Source: Casuarius casuarius (lineage: Eukaryota; Chordata; Aves; Casuariiformes; Casuariidae). From it: a stretch of 64,000 nt of DNA. Under the pieces are notes generated by a model. It was not told the DNA's origin and made no database searches. It saw nothing but the letters and a program-made list of their open reading frames with translations. Location of the stretch: the NCBI GenBank assembly GCA_003342895.1, contig PTFA01000020.1, forward strand, positions 3,591,437 through 3,655,436, read 5' to 3'. Positions 48,722-62,900 of this stretch are shown in pieces; position 1 is the first letter of the stretch; every line of letters begins with the position of its first letter. Both the position numbers and the translations under genes were made by a program.

Positions 48722-51700
48722 GGAGGAGCGAGCAAGGGAGAGTAAGAAAAAGAGACATGCACTGATATCTTCAAGATAGCACTATTATTATTATTCAAAG
48801 ATACACTGCAAAAGGGATTTAATGTATAGCACAAAAAAGATTAGAATGGGACTGGCAGGAAAAAGCATCTTGTCAATAAAGAAGTAGCAAACACCAATTT
48901 TTGACTGCAAAATCAAAGTGACAAAGCCAAAATCTTAGGTGAAAGAAAGTTAATAATAATTTGAGTGAGGATGTTTTCAAGCTGTACTAACGTTATACAG
49001 GAGAACATCAAAAGACTCTACCACAGCTTGAAAATCTGGCCATAAGCAGAACCACAGAGCTGAGAAAGGGATCTAGGAAAAGGGAAGGGGCTGATTTGAT
49101 TTGAAGAGGAGCATACAGGGAAGGAGAAAGACATAGACAAAGCTCTGAAGTAATAAGCAATGTTTATTTGGGAAAATAAGTATACCAGAAAGGTGGAGAC
49201 AATGAAAGATGAAGGAAAAGGAGAGGTGTCTTCCTGCCCTTCCAGCTTCTTGGTCTCCTATTTGACTCTACTTAATAAAAAACAGAAGCTCATCTAAAAT
49301 GGGTCATGTGCAAACAGAACACAATGGAGGTTAATATATTAGTAATTCTGTTTAACTGAATTAGATTAAGAACAGAAATAGTTCCATTTTGATCAGCTTG
49401 CACTGATATATTCACTTATGGAAGCATAAGAAGGTAGACATGCAAATGCTGTCTGCTGTATTAGGAGAGTTTAAAGACGCAGGTGAGGCTCCCAAAAACT
49501 TCTGCATACAGAAATTTCTTAGAAGATTAAAAAATACTTGTTTCAGCAGTTCTGGAGAGCAAAGTGTCAGCATTTAAAACCAGTTCTGTGATTCTGAATC
49601 ACTTACAGTTTAAACATGGAATTACTGAAAACCCCAAAATACCACCAGGAGTCTAGTGAATCAGCTCGCAGAGCCTTCTGCCAGGCAACACCCTGAAACA
49701 CCGTCTAAGTCTCTGCCTGGGCATCTAAGTCAAAGAGAAAAATACAGACTGAATTGTAAGAGCAAAAAACTCCATACAAACTTCAAGAAAGAAATGTTGA
49801 ATACTTTGTTTAATGTATCTCTTTCTATTATCTTAAAGATTTATAGTTATTAGTCTTTTAACTACCAGATGTGATTTTATGATGCTCTGTGTTCATGATA
49901 GAGAGCATGCTTATTCCTTTCCACTCATTTTCTGAAGAAAAATAACTTCCATTATTTTAGATTATGCAATCTTCATGCTCATTGTCTAGAATAATTAGAA
50001 TTTCATCAATGTCCTTTTTCCAGGGTATCTGAAAAAAAGGGTTCTCAGTTATGATGAGTGCCTATCCTGAGTGTTAACCAGAAGAAATTCAACTGCAAAA
50101 GAGGTGAAAAAAGCTGAAGAAACCAAATGTAGATTCCAGCTAACTATGCACATCGGTGTCCCAGATAATGACTATTCTCTTCAAGGATTTTCAGTCGGGA
50201 AAATATAGATTTGAAGTAAATAATATTTTAATAAGTTTAAGCTATTTATTTTAGATGCAATATAAACCCAAACCTGCTTCCATTTTTTTCACTATTGTAT
50301 GTTGTGAATAACTTCAGTTCTGCAATGGAGCAGTTATGGAGACTGACAAACAAATCCACCCCTGTAAAGCTACAGCTGTAAAGATACCTCTCAGTCCTAA
50401 GTGGTTGCCTTGATGGGCCTTGCTTATAAATGCTACATAAGATGAGTATAGTGCACACATTTTGCAGCTGATATGAACTGCATTAGCTCCCAAAACTGAC
50501 AGTTGAGTCAGTCGGGTTTTTTTATTTTTATCAAGCTAATACTGAAGTATCTGATACACTCACTTACCATCTAACAATCAAAGAAAATTACCCATAAGAT
50601 ACTCATTTCCATAACTGATCAAATCTAGAAAGAAAAAAGATTAAATTCTTTGCTTAGCTTGTGGTCTGTGCTGGTTAAACAGTGCCTAACAAGGAATACT
50701 TCTTTGCCAATTAATTAGACTTTCCTTCCCATCCAGCATAAATTTCCACATATCCTTTTGAGTATAAAAAATTAGTAATTAAATCCACTGACCATTCCCT
50801 TGGCCAATCTGTTTTGTCAAATTACATCTGTGAATCACGGCCTGTTACATGACTTATAGGGTTGTTTTGACATATAAATGCTAAGAGCAATTACTGTAAT
50901 AGAGAGTAATAAAGTAATAGAGAATACCTATATAGCTAAATACCTAGATATCGAAAAGCCATGTGAAAATTCTGCATATCAGTATTGTCACTAAGATTTG
51001 AGGTTTTTTCCCCTTTTACCACAGTTATCACCATATTTCATCTTGATGCCTTACTCTCTATATAATTTGCTTTCTCAGATGAGTTGCTTTTGCTGCTTCT
51101 CTGCTATCGATTGTGATTCATTTTCTGAGACAGCTTAAAAGTAGTTTAGATATAGGTTTATATGTAGCTTTCTCTCTATATATATATATCTCTCTCTCCA
51201 TATATCTGTGGATTTATCTTTTAAAAATTAAATAGATTCTTGATTGTTTCACTATGTTCTGGGTGTAAATCTGACTGATTGTGAATCAGCTTTCTAGAAA
51301 AATACTTCTGTTCGAAGTGGTGCCACACTCGTGACTTTCTACCTGGTAACCATGTCTGTGCAAAGGACAGTAGATCCCCTGGTAAAATGGGTAATTTCTG
51401 TGGAGGGCTGTATCAAGTCTAAACTTTTGATCTTGATATCATATTTCATAGGAAGCCAGGCAAGAACGGAGCACGAGAGTGCTATTTTGTCTACCATCTT
51501 TGTAACTACACAGAGAATTTGCTGTGTTCTAAATTCAGGGTACCTTTTCAGGGCCAGCTGACAGGCAAATATGGTCCTCACAGTATAAACAAAAAATGAC
51601 TTGACAAAGGTACTGAGAAAGAATGTCATTTTTCATGACCAGGCACAGAGTAGCAGGGTTGCTCTGCTGATGCGCGCTAGCTTGCGCTGAGAGCCAGGGC

Positions 51701-54700
51701 ATGTGGGGCTCATTAAATCCCATGCAAGTTATGAAAGAGTTTGAAGCAGGAAAGAGCAAAATTTGAGGAGTGAAACACTTGGAACAAGCCCGCAAGTCAA
51801 GAAAATGTTTGGTTGGAAAGGTCTTTGTTTTGTTAGTTAGTTTCGCGAGGAAAGGAAACCCAGGAAGTGTTAAAGTTTTGGACATTTACCTAGTCTAAAT
51901 GTATTTTGTTAAAAATATGACATTCTTCTTCAAAAGATTAAATAATCAACACTATTTGGAGGTCAAATCTATTAGAATGTGTGTATTGTCATTTTTTTTG
52001 TAAAGATCTGCCCAAGATATAAGAATTATTTATGGAAAATATCAAGGTTTGTCTTTTACTTTCATTATTGTATGGGGAAATATATATACAGATTATACAT
52101 ATATAAAATCTGTATTTCAGGTGGGAGATACAGGTTTCAGTGCCTCAGCTGAGAAAGGCAGAGTGAAGTCATGAAATTAAGATACCCATGTAAATACAGC
52201 TGCTTTCATGTTTTGGTGTTGAGCTTCTTTCCTTCTGATCAGAAGACGTTGTCAAAACCAACACATTTGTACAAAAAGAAAAATCAGACCTGATAAATCA
52301 GCATTTACAAAAGATCTATCATTAAGCTACTCCTGGATCACTGCATTTTTGAGCAGCAGAAAACCAGGAAATTAGCTTTAATTAGAGTAAGTTAAGATCA
52401 GAACTGAAACAAGTGCCACAATCTGGAAACAGCCTTGACACCAAAATGCCTCATAAGCTGGCTGCAACTGAAAAAGCACAAAAGCTGGCCAAAGATCAGG
52501 AGAAAAGAAGGACTTTTAGTGCTACAGTGGCAGCAGCCAGTTCCTATCTTCTCAGTCCACATATTGGTTAAACCTGGCAACGGACTGCTGTTTCAGAAAG
52601 CCCATACTGCGTAGAGAAAAAAATCCACAAAGTGCCAGTACCTTCTTAAGCCAGCCTGATGGCTTTTCCTCAAAGTGATCCTCTTGTGAAAACCCCCATT
52701 ACTTAAATACCAGTTCAGTCTTAGTAGCTCAATTTAATAATTGATTTCTTTTAAAGTTAAAATGAGAGACTGTGAATATGATTTTTTCTTTCATTTATCA
52801 AAGCTTTACTTTTGAAAAATCAATTATTTATACTCTAGATCAATTCCAAAAAAGGTGTTTTCATTATCCTGATTCAAAAGCAACTCCCACAACATAGCTG
52901 AATTTTCTTTACAATGTCCAGGTACTCGCAGCCTTGCAGCTCTACTTTTATAGCCTATTAAGAAGTCAATCTTTTGCCAGTTAAACTTCTGTAAAACCTA
53001 ATAGCGTATGACCCAATTTCACTATGTACACAGATGCATTTATCCTCAAGGGATAAGTTTTCTGAAAGAAATGGATCCTGTCCACCTCCTTGTCAAAAAC
53101 ATGAAATCAGTAAGACTTCATTTGTATTATTCGTACAGCCTTGCCAAGAACACATTTGGGTTCTGGGGGGGACAATGCATTCAAACTCTCTGTATTGTAC
53201 AGATATAAGTATCTCATTTACACAGAAGTCACATACATATTTTGTTACTATACCTTTCAAACTCAACTTTGCAACAACATCTTATTGATTAGTAAGAGAG
53301 GTATCTGACCTGAAAATCCACTTTGTTCCTGTGTGGATGAGATGAATGGCAGATTAAAAAGCGATAATTTCCTTCGAGAAGAACACACTGCAAATGGAGA
53401 ACTTCTTGTGGATTTGAAAACCTTTATTTTACTTCCTAGGAAAAGGAAAAAAAAAGATAGCTTATGAGACAATTAGAAAAGTATAATAGATGCAAGTAAA
53501 AAGTAGGACTTGAAATGTTTTGCTGAAATTGATTGCATCTGAAGTCGTTACACCATGCTGGAGCCTCTCCAATAAATCTATCAGTATAATCTTAACTCTT
53601 TAGGTTGTGTTATAAAACAGCTTCTCAGCAAAACCTTTGCAAGTGAAATTCCAAGGTGAATTATTTCCATTATTGTGGCAAATCAAACTAAATGCCAGTG
53701 ATGATGATAACATTTTTTGTTGTTTCATTATATAAACAACAAGATATTGATTGACCCCAGCAGTTTTGATTTTACTCGTCAAAAATCCAACACAGTTGCT
53801 TAAGTGAACTTAAATGTAATTTCTGAACATTGTATGTTGTTCCTTACTTAAATCACACTTATTTTTTTGGTTTTGTAATTTTGTAAATTTGCCTACCAAA
53901 TGTAAGGTAATCCATTATGATTATTGTACATATAAATGCATGTATAAATATATATACACATACACAGACATATGTAAAGAGATTTAAATGAATCTAAAAA
54001 ACAAAGTTATATTTGTAATTTACAATGGTCTGTAAGTTACAGTGAAGCTAATGAAGTTACACTTGTTTTGTAAGTTATTTTTCATGATTTTTTTTAAGGA
54101 ACTCCAATTTTATCATTGGCAAACAAAAGAAATGGTTATCTCTGTTTTCAATGTTTATGCCCAAATTTTGCTTTATTATAACAATCCCCAGCAATGTTTC
54201 CAAACAGTTACGAGTGGATGTGGCCCCCCCGCATTGGAAGATAAGCTCCAAGATTATTTTCTGAGATATTATTACGCCTATATTTGTATGTGTAAAGGCT
54301 ACATTCATTCATGCAGACAGGTGGACATTTGTGACAAAATTGATCCTGAATGTAAAAATTTTGACTACGTCAGAAATTTCTGCCTATGGCATATAAATTT
54401 GTGGGGGGGGAGGGTATTCTTTTGCTTTTTGAACATTGAACTGTTATTCCATAAAGGCCTGCTTTATGGAAGAAGCAGCCATTTTATATTCAGTTTGGAT
54501 TCATCTTGAAGAGATGCACGCTGTGACATCTCGCAGGAAACTCTCCTGGGCTCTTCCTTGTTTATTTCTTCTCTGTTCATCAAAAATAAAAGAAATTCAG
54601 GCTAGAAAGGTATACACTGCTCATGGGGTTTCAAATCTTGTAAGAGTATGAAAGAAATTTCCTTTTGCACTCTGGAAGAGCTAGGACAAGTGTTGCAGCG

Positions 54701-57700
54701 GTAGAAATACAGGTACAACTAGGTGGGAAAGGAATATTGTCCTAATTCTGCAAACCAAAACAATTACATGGTTTACTGCTATTTAAATTGCATCACTGCT
54801 CTTACATTAAGTAAAATAATGGAAATGGCATATAAAGTCTAGTTTGCAAATGGCCTTACCTCAGCCTGGAAAATCAGTGTTGGATTGATAAATACATATG
54901 TACATTCTATTGTAGAAACTACCTTTGGAACCATTTTATAATATATTTTAGTAAACAGCAGTTTAGGAAATGTAAGTATCCTTGAGGAAACACCTTATCA
55001 TTCCTGGAAATTACAGAACTAAAAGCAAATTTGGGTACAAGTTCAAAGCCTTTGCAGCCTGATAGAAGTGCTCGAGGGTGAAATTTGGATAAGTTCTTGA
55101 ATGCCCAAGCTCCAAAGCCGGGAAAGCTGTTTGTGTCACTGAGCTGATGGGCTTAGCTAGATTCATGAGGGGGGATTTTGGTTCCCCAGTTGCTGAGCCC
55201 TTTCACAATGGCTGTGAAGTGGCAGGATTAAGGGTACGAGCTGGCTCCCCCTCCCCGTGGCCCTCGGGCTGGCAGGAGGCTCTCTCGTTGCAGCCGGAGA
55301 AGGCAAAAGGACAGGTGGAAAAAGGAAGGGAGAAAAAGCGAGCGAGCAGGCAGGAGAACCTTTCAAAGTGCATACAGCTCTCATGTAGTGTATTTGACTT
55401 CTCTCGGTGGAGCGTGCACTGTAGGAAAAAAAACATGTCACTGCTCTAAAACTGTCTTTTCTAATTCGGTGCATCCATGTATTGTTATAAATCAGTTTCC
55501 CAGTCACTGAAAGATACAGAGACAAGAGAACAACTTTGACTGTTAGCTATCAACTCAGATAATGTAAACTTTCTTTCAGCATTAAGCTTCCAGTGTATGA
55601 AAAGAGACTAAAAATATAAATTAATGTCTGCATGTGCTGCCTAGGAAAGGGTTCCTTCTACCCCTGTGCCTACAGGGTCATATAAGTCAGGCATTTACAC
55701 TCATTCCAGTTCTGCTTTAAAAGTGAGTTTAAAAAGCACCTGGAAATCTGTGTTTCAAATTGTAGCCATTTATATTTCTTTAATTGTAATTATATGGCTG
55801 CTGATTAGCAAAGCTGTTGGACAGTGAAGTGTCTCAGCTGCCCTGCTTAAGCACTTCTTAGGTTAATTATTAGGATTTTGTTAGAGGTTAACATAGAAGC
55901 ATATTGATAATGCTATATAACTAACACTTGAATATCATACTTCACAACAAATATATGTACACATATACACATACATTTTGGCAGGTACACTAGTAATTTT
56001 ACTATAAACCTATCTTACAATGGACTAAAGATTGAGACTATCTATAAGAAATAGAAAGGTAAAAAAATCCCATAATTACATTATTGGGATGCTGTACTTA
56101 TCCAAGGTCAAATGTTACGAACCTCGGAGATTTTGAATAGGCAGAGTGAATTAGTTTGTTGACTCCGAGAAAAGCTTCCTTCGTCCACATACCTGACCAC
56201 AGCCGGCAGTCTGCTGCGAGTTCTTCTCTCTCTGTATAAAGGGTTATTAGCACTAGGAACGTATATGGTCCACTACCCTACGGCTGTCACAATAAACAAA
56301 ACAGTACTATCCATAAGCATGGCATGAAAGCAATAGATACTATCTTTATATTAGCATCTCTGCATTTGACAACAAAGAAAGAAATACATTTTTGCCACAT
56401 GACTAGGCCTCAAGGCAGACAGCTTATTTATATAACTTTGGTTTACTAGTTTCCTTCATAAAGAATGAAACCTTTTTCTAAATGGTAATCTTTTGACCTC
56501 TAGCAGGCTAGTGATTCACAGAACCACAAAGAGAACACACTATATTTAAAGTTTTAAGGCGCCATTTAAAGTAGCTTTTACAGTTTAACTGTGCTTCTAA
56601 TAATATGCTTGCAGTTCCAAGTTCAGTTTTCTGAATAAAGAAATACTTTTTATATGTTTTAAAATGAAGAATTTACTCATTATAAATACGTTTTCCTCTA
56701 ACCTGTGGAAAACAGTTCACAAAATATAGCTGCAATTTCATATTATCTGGTAGTAAAACAATACGTAGGAAGGGCGGTGAGAGCAAGGAGAGAGAGGCTT
56801 CATGAGAAACCCTTGAAAATCTGATGGAAAGGAGAATGACATCTTTGATGGAAAAGCACTCCAACAATGTAAACTGAAAGGATGATGCACCTAACCACTC
56901 TAGTGTAATGGATATGATTTTCACTTGGACAGATAAGATGTTGTTTAGATTCTGCCATGAAATGTACATCTTCATTTTCTCTGTATGTTTAAGCAAGTAG
57001 ATTTTCCACTCAGCAAAGCAGCACAGTTAAGTATGCTAAAAACACAGCATCAGATGCTCAAAGTTTAAGTATCCTCCCTCTTGTGTGGTTGTGTTATACC
57101 CCATTCAGATAGCTGGCTGTAATAAATTTAACTCTAGGTATCTAGAATGTGTAAATCATTTTTCTTGCAATTGTTTAGGGATAAAACCTGGCCTCTGCTC
57201 CTGTTTATGTGCCCTTTGTTTTGGAACAGTGAGGAGGGTGAGGAGGGTGACAGGGTCTTATACTGACCAATCTCTTTGTGCTGGAAGCCAGGGCAAGCAC
57301 TGTGTGTGTGTGTGCGCGCATGCACAAGGGAAAGAGGTTAAGATCGGAGCAGCATAAAGTCAGAGTGGGTAATTTATTGCATGGAAATGTCAAGCTATTT
57401 TTTCTGCATGTTTAACAGCCTCATCCAAAGATCCTTAAAGTCAGGGCTTGTCTGGCTTGAGTGTTATTCACATCAGTCTAAAGAAGAGTGTTTGTCTCTA
57501 CATAGTAATGGTTGGGAAAGGATTTCTTTCACTTGCCCTTTTTCCATTCCATGGAAGACGTTATTTAGATTCTGTCAGGAAATGCAAGGTTTCACTTTTT
57601 TATGTATTAAAGTAACAAGATTTTCTACTCATTGCATGACTTTGTGAATAACAATCCTGGACATTTCCAGGACATGTTTTCTCCTTCAGCTGTCAAAATA

Positions 57701-59766
57701 TTTAATGCTTTGAATGTTCACAATTAGGCATTTCAGTTGAAAGTGCTACATTTTGTTTCTGCAGTTTGAGGAGAAATGATACCTTGGTCCCACTGGGTCA
57801 CGCACTAGGAGATTTCTGCAAGCTTCTGGGATAAACTCTGGCTATATTCAGGGCATTCAAAGCCATAAGCACTGTGATTTTCCAAAGCATATCAAGGAGC
57901 TCTGACTATTAGCTCACCTTCCTCTGTTGGCCATGTGGAATGAATTATCGCTTTCAAGCTCCAGCCGCGTGTTTTGGGAACAGGGTATATGAGCAGATGA
58001 AGAAAGGGAGAAATTCCGTGCCAGCTGGAAAGCAGCGGTGGGTGCATTCCTGGGGATTAAGAGTGACTGAGTTCAAAACAAGAGCAGGTAGAGGAAAGAG
58101 GAGAGTCTGGGCAGAGTTGTGGGGCACCTCCACAATTTGCACTGTGGGAGACAGCCCCCCAGGCCAAGCAGAGAAGGAAAAGCAGGCAGTCGTGCCAGGC
58201 TTCTAGCAGTTTGGGGACTTCAGGGGACAAGCAGAAAGGGACCCCAGGAACAATGTTCAAGCCCAGAGAGCGGGCAGGGGCAGAAGCTGGGAAGAATGCT
58301 GCAGGGGGCTCAATTAGGAGGCACCGAACGCTTGAATAACAAGGAGAGAGGGAGAAATAACTGGAAGCAGCAGGAGAGCAGTAGCAGGACAAGGGAAGGA
58401 CGGACCTGAAGAGAAGCTGTAACCTCTTCCTCTGCTTTGTTGATGGTTGGGGCTTGAAGCAGCAGCATGCTGCTTGGGCGGATGCTTAAACAACATAAAA
58501 GCATACTGAAGTCAGTAGACTGAAAACCAGCCTAACAACATGGTATAAATTCTGTGTTCTCACTAGAGTCAGCCAGGACATTTTTAACTAACCATAGTTT
58601 TAACAAGATATACTGTTTCACCTAAATAAGACATTTACTGAAACATGTCTCTCTGAACAGAAACTTTAAATGAAACTATATTTAAAGGCCAGGACTGTCT
58701 GATCAGTTCTAGCTGAAGAAAGAACATCTGCTTCTATACTGCCCCATTTCTCGAAACACTTGAAAGATTTTGTTTTTATTTCACTTGCTTACCAAAAGTA
58801 AATCACAATTCTCAGAAGTTTTCAGAAATAGGAATTATCATCAGAAGACCAAACCAAACCCAGTTCCTAGGTTATAAAAACTAACTTTCAAAATCCTGTT
58901 TTATTNTACTCAGCTCTCTCCATCCTGGTGCTGGGAAAGGAGGAACTAGGTAAGCCTGAGTCAACCTGTGTGTAAACTAGTCATGGAAAGGAGTAGGGAG
59001 AACATGACCACTCTCTTCTCTTCAGGTGAAAGGCCTACTAAGCAGCAGTGGGTAAACTTGAAGATGACTTCAAAACTGAGATTGATTACACTTGTGTAAG
59101 AGCTTCTGTAATTCATTTTTATATTGATTTATCAGTACATCATACTCATTTGGCTATCACGAACCTCATCTCCCTAGGCCTGCACTCATATTTTAGCAGT
59201 ACTTTTTCATTTGAAATATATCTGCCAAAGCTGAAAAACAATTAACCTCCCTGAGAAGGATAACAGAAAAAACTATGGCTCTTGCTCTTTCATCTGATTT
59301 GTGGGTTTTGTAGCACTTTTATTTTTATGTATAATTCTCTTCTTTTTATGTTAAGCATTTCACTGCTACACCTGCAATCATTTATTGCTTTGGTTGTTGA
59401 TTTGCTGATAATATTCAGTGAGGAAGTGTATTCTTGATACGGTATGCATAACAACACCAGTATTACTTTTCTTTTCTTTTCATCTCCAAATACTATACTT
59501 GTTATCCAGAACACACTGGCATGAATCACAAGAGGATACATTTGTAAACCGTTAAGAGGGCGTTTTGATAAGACCTGAAATTAAGTTATATAGAATCAAT
59601 GGAATTTACTTTTAAAATGTTTCATAAACAAACAGGAATTGATTAGGTTTCTTAGCAGAGGAAAATGAAATAATTGTATTGTGCAGTAACTTCTCATTTA
59701 AACCAAAAGAGAATTGGTTGAAATTTCAGAAGTGCCTGAGCAACCTATGAAATTCCAGCTCTCAAA
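48721..59766. other. Upstream intergenic DNA, no gene seen
   Basis: AT-rich with simple sequences: alternating AT/CT at about 51170-51200, AT-rich tracts near 52080-52110 and 53935-53960, TG/CG near 57301-57322. Two GC-richer sections lie at about 55080-55360 and 57950-58420. The longest open frame outside PCDH18 is at 54042-54509 (plus, about 152 codons from its first ATG) and has no recognisable domain. N at 58906. Confidence 0.5.
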
Positions 59767-59949
59767 GGCAAGATTATTGAAAGGTGTTTAAATGCCCAAT
59801 AACCTGAGTGATTCTTGTATGAAACTCAACTGCACACAGGTGCCTAATTTTCACTACACTGAAATTAATGAGTTAGGCACCTAGATAAAANTGAAATATC
59901 AGTGCAGCTGAATCTTTAGATGCTTAATACCTTTAAAAACTTCTGGGCC
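59767..59949. mobile_element. Fossil non-autonomous DNA element with nested inverted repeats
   Basis: The ends pair imperfectly: GGCAAGATTATTGAAAGGTG at the left against the reverse complement of the right end (59920-59949), which reads GGCCCAGAAGTTTTTAAAGG. Inside, AGGTGCCTAA (59838) and TTAGGCACCT (ending 59882) form a perfect 10-bp inverted pair. There is no coding capacity. The pattern resembles, from memory, a sauropsid palindromic repeat containing TTAGGCACCTAAATACCTTTGA. N at 59891. Confidence 0.5.
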
Positions 59950-62900
59950 TGACAGCTGCATCACTTACGAAAATAAGAGTTGGACACGTAAATCATGCAC
60001 ATACTTTTGAAAAGTTTACATACTATAACAGTATCAAATTAATTTCTTTCTGCATAATCTGCTGAGTGGAAGATAGAAAGCAGAAGTTAGAGTGTATTAG
60101 TCCACTGTCATGTACTAAGTCAGAACACCAGTCCTCCCCACGGGTTATTGTATTGAAGCAAAATCTTTAAATCTAAGGACAAAGTCAGGTTGACAAATGC
60201 AAATGAGAGGCTAGAAATAGAAATGACTGCATAGGAATAATGTATGACTAAGAAGAAGAAACATTTATTTAAGAAGAGGGGTAGGCAAATCCAAATTATA
60301 TTGGAGTGAAGTAGAGAAAGTGAGATTTTAATCATTTTGACCACAGCTGTAATACTGGAATTCACCTCTTTTAAAGAAGTAAATTCAAACCAGAAAAGAA
60401 AGTTCAGTTCTCTCTCGTATCTCGATCTGCAGATAATTTGTATTATTAATAAAAGACTAGAATATATCCTTCCTGAAGAGAAAGAAAGACTAGTTTATCC
60501 CAAGCAGATGTGTTATTAGATTTGACACTTTCCTATGTTACAGCAACTTTTGAAGCTCTTATTGTGGGAAAATGTAAAAGTAGGAGTAAGCAACACAATT
60601 TTGGGGGGAGGGAAAAGGGGTAAGAGGCATTTGGGAGGAACTGGTCTTTTTATGCAGTTTATTTTCTTCAGCAATATTTCTATTTAGGTTGGGTTTTTCC
60701 ATTTTCATTTGTACAGTCAGCTGGTCAGCCATTTTCGTTCTGGAAAACCCATATATAAAGAATTGACAAGGGTGAAAGAAAACCTTGAAAAACTTACATG
60801 TTTTTATCAGGATATAATATATAAAAGGAGATATAAGCTGAATTTAGTAAAAAAGAAGTGAGTTTTCAAACAACAACAGTGACATTTCAGTAACTGCTAC
60901 TTTAAAGAAGACATTTTTAATGTCTCCATTTTTAACTTTTAAACATTATTGAACTCTAAATCCTGGTCTAAAGAATTTTAATGCAAGGAGTGATGGAGAG
61001 ATTTAAACATTGAATTATGCTCAGATTTTGTTCAGAATTGTCACTACTTTTCACTTACAGCTGAAAAGAAATATCTGAGGGTGAATGCCCCCATGTAATG
61101 GGGAAAAATGTAGGTAAATAAAATCCAAGGAAATAGTCAAGGGCAATTGTAATGCCATGTGATGATAAGAAGAATGGCTGAACAGTAACACTCTTTCCTG
61201 CTTAGTAATAAATACCCAATGACGTAGTCCATGCAGTAGAGGCACGTTGAAATTACATGAACAGCAGAAGTGTGCACAAGCTTGGATATGAGCCATAGAT
61301 TAAAAAGTACCCCAGACTGTTACATCTGAACACATACATGTACTTGTTCCCTGGTCCTCTCATCCACACTCTGAAATTCTGGATATAGATAAGCAACTTA
61401 CCAAGAAAGAAATTAATAAGACCATTATGAACAAAAGTAGGATGTTAGTGACAGAGAAATTTGTATTGGTTTCCAGAGAAAGCTAAAGGTCACATCCTGG
61501 AGAATGCAAAGGTGAAATGTTAAAAGGTTTTATGATAAGGCTAAAGCAGGCAGACAATTAAAAGTATCAGAAGTTGACAAGGCTTTATAAACTCAAGTAA
61601 ATTACAAGCAGGACTGAGGAGAAAAGAGCACGAGGACTTTTCTTAATCCTTTCTACTTTGAAAGTACTGTAAGTGCGCAAACAGGGTTAGTAATTTAGAT
61701 CCAATATTTAAGGAAAAAAAAAATCTAAGTGGATAGTGCAGACCTATGCACTCAGNAACATTAAAGGAGAAATATCGATAAGAAATGAGATACTTGCACA
61801 TAATTTAAAGCTATTCGAAATTGCTGAAGGCAGCATGTATTCAGGAAATAAATTGTTCCTTCAGTGGCAGGCATTCTGGCCAGAGGGAAGAAGAATTGAG
61901 TTAGCCTGTGGGTAAAAGCAAAAGAGAATTTTAAGGAGACTTTGAATTATGCCTAATCTACAGTAGGGCTTCTCATCAACTTTTGAAGCTCACAAATCAT
62001 TCTAGCCTAGGCCGGGTTTGGGATAATTTCTTGGTAGATAAATGAAGTATTCAGTGGGAATTTGTTTTTGAAGCCAGCCATGACATGCTACAATTCAGCC
62101 AGTGCTTCATCCTTACCACAGACTTTACATTTTATTTTACACATATTACGGAGCCACAACAGTTATCTGAATCTGTATGATCAAACATAAAGTTAGCTAA
62201 GTTTACCCAGTGCTGGGCTTTTCAAGGAATCATGACAGTCAATGTGAAACACTGGCCTGCTTTGAGGTAAGTTTGGGATTTTTACGATGAAATTCAATGT
62301 TTGAAGAACTGTCAGCCACCACTGGGCTAACAAGGCTTCCACTACATCTAGGGTGGTTCCCATTGTTTTGGGGAACTTTATGACTGTCAAACCCAGTAAC
62401 CCGGGGGGGGGGGGGGGAGGGGAAGAGAGACAAGAAGGAAAAAAGAAGCTAGTGTAGGAATATTTTATATTCATAAGTACTACTGCTGAGAAGGAAATGA
62501 AAGGTATCAGGATATTCAGAATCAGGTAGTTTCTGTTTAGAACAACAGATCAGGCAGAGTTTTGTCTTATCAAAGATCTTTTCTGATTTTTCAGTTTCTC
62601 GAGAAAAGTGAAAGAAACTCAAGGGGGAATAAGAAAGACACAAGTGTGTAAAATACATTATTAAACAAGGACAGATGCAAACAGGAAAGCACTGTAGAAG
62701 CTCCAGCTCAAACCACCAGTCAGCAGAATCAGTTTCTTCACGTCTGCTACTATTCAGACTCTTCTTTTAAACGTTATATTTCTCTATCTTAGATCATCTG
62801 ACATCTATATTATCAGATCAGATACAGAAAACCCTCGTCTCCAACATTATCCCTCCTTCTGGACTTCCAGAAAAATGAAACACTGTGCCCAGAGCTGTTA

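Noticed and set aside
48622..48834. Proline-rich 70-codon minus-strand frame
   Set aside because: Made by translating the 41-base G run; low-complexity artefact.
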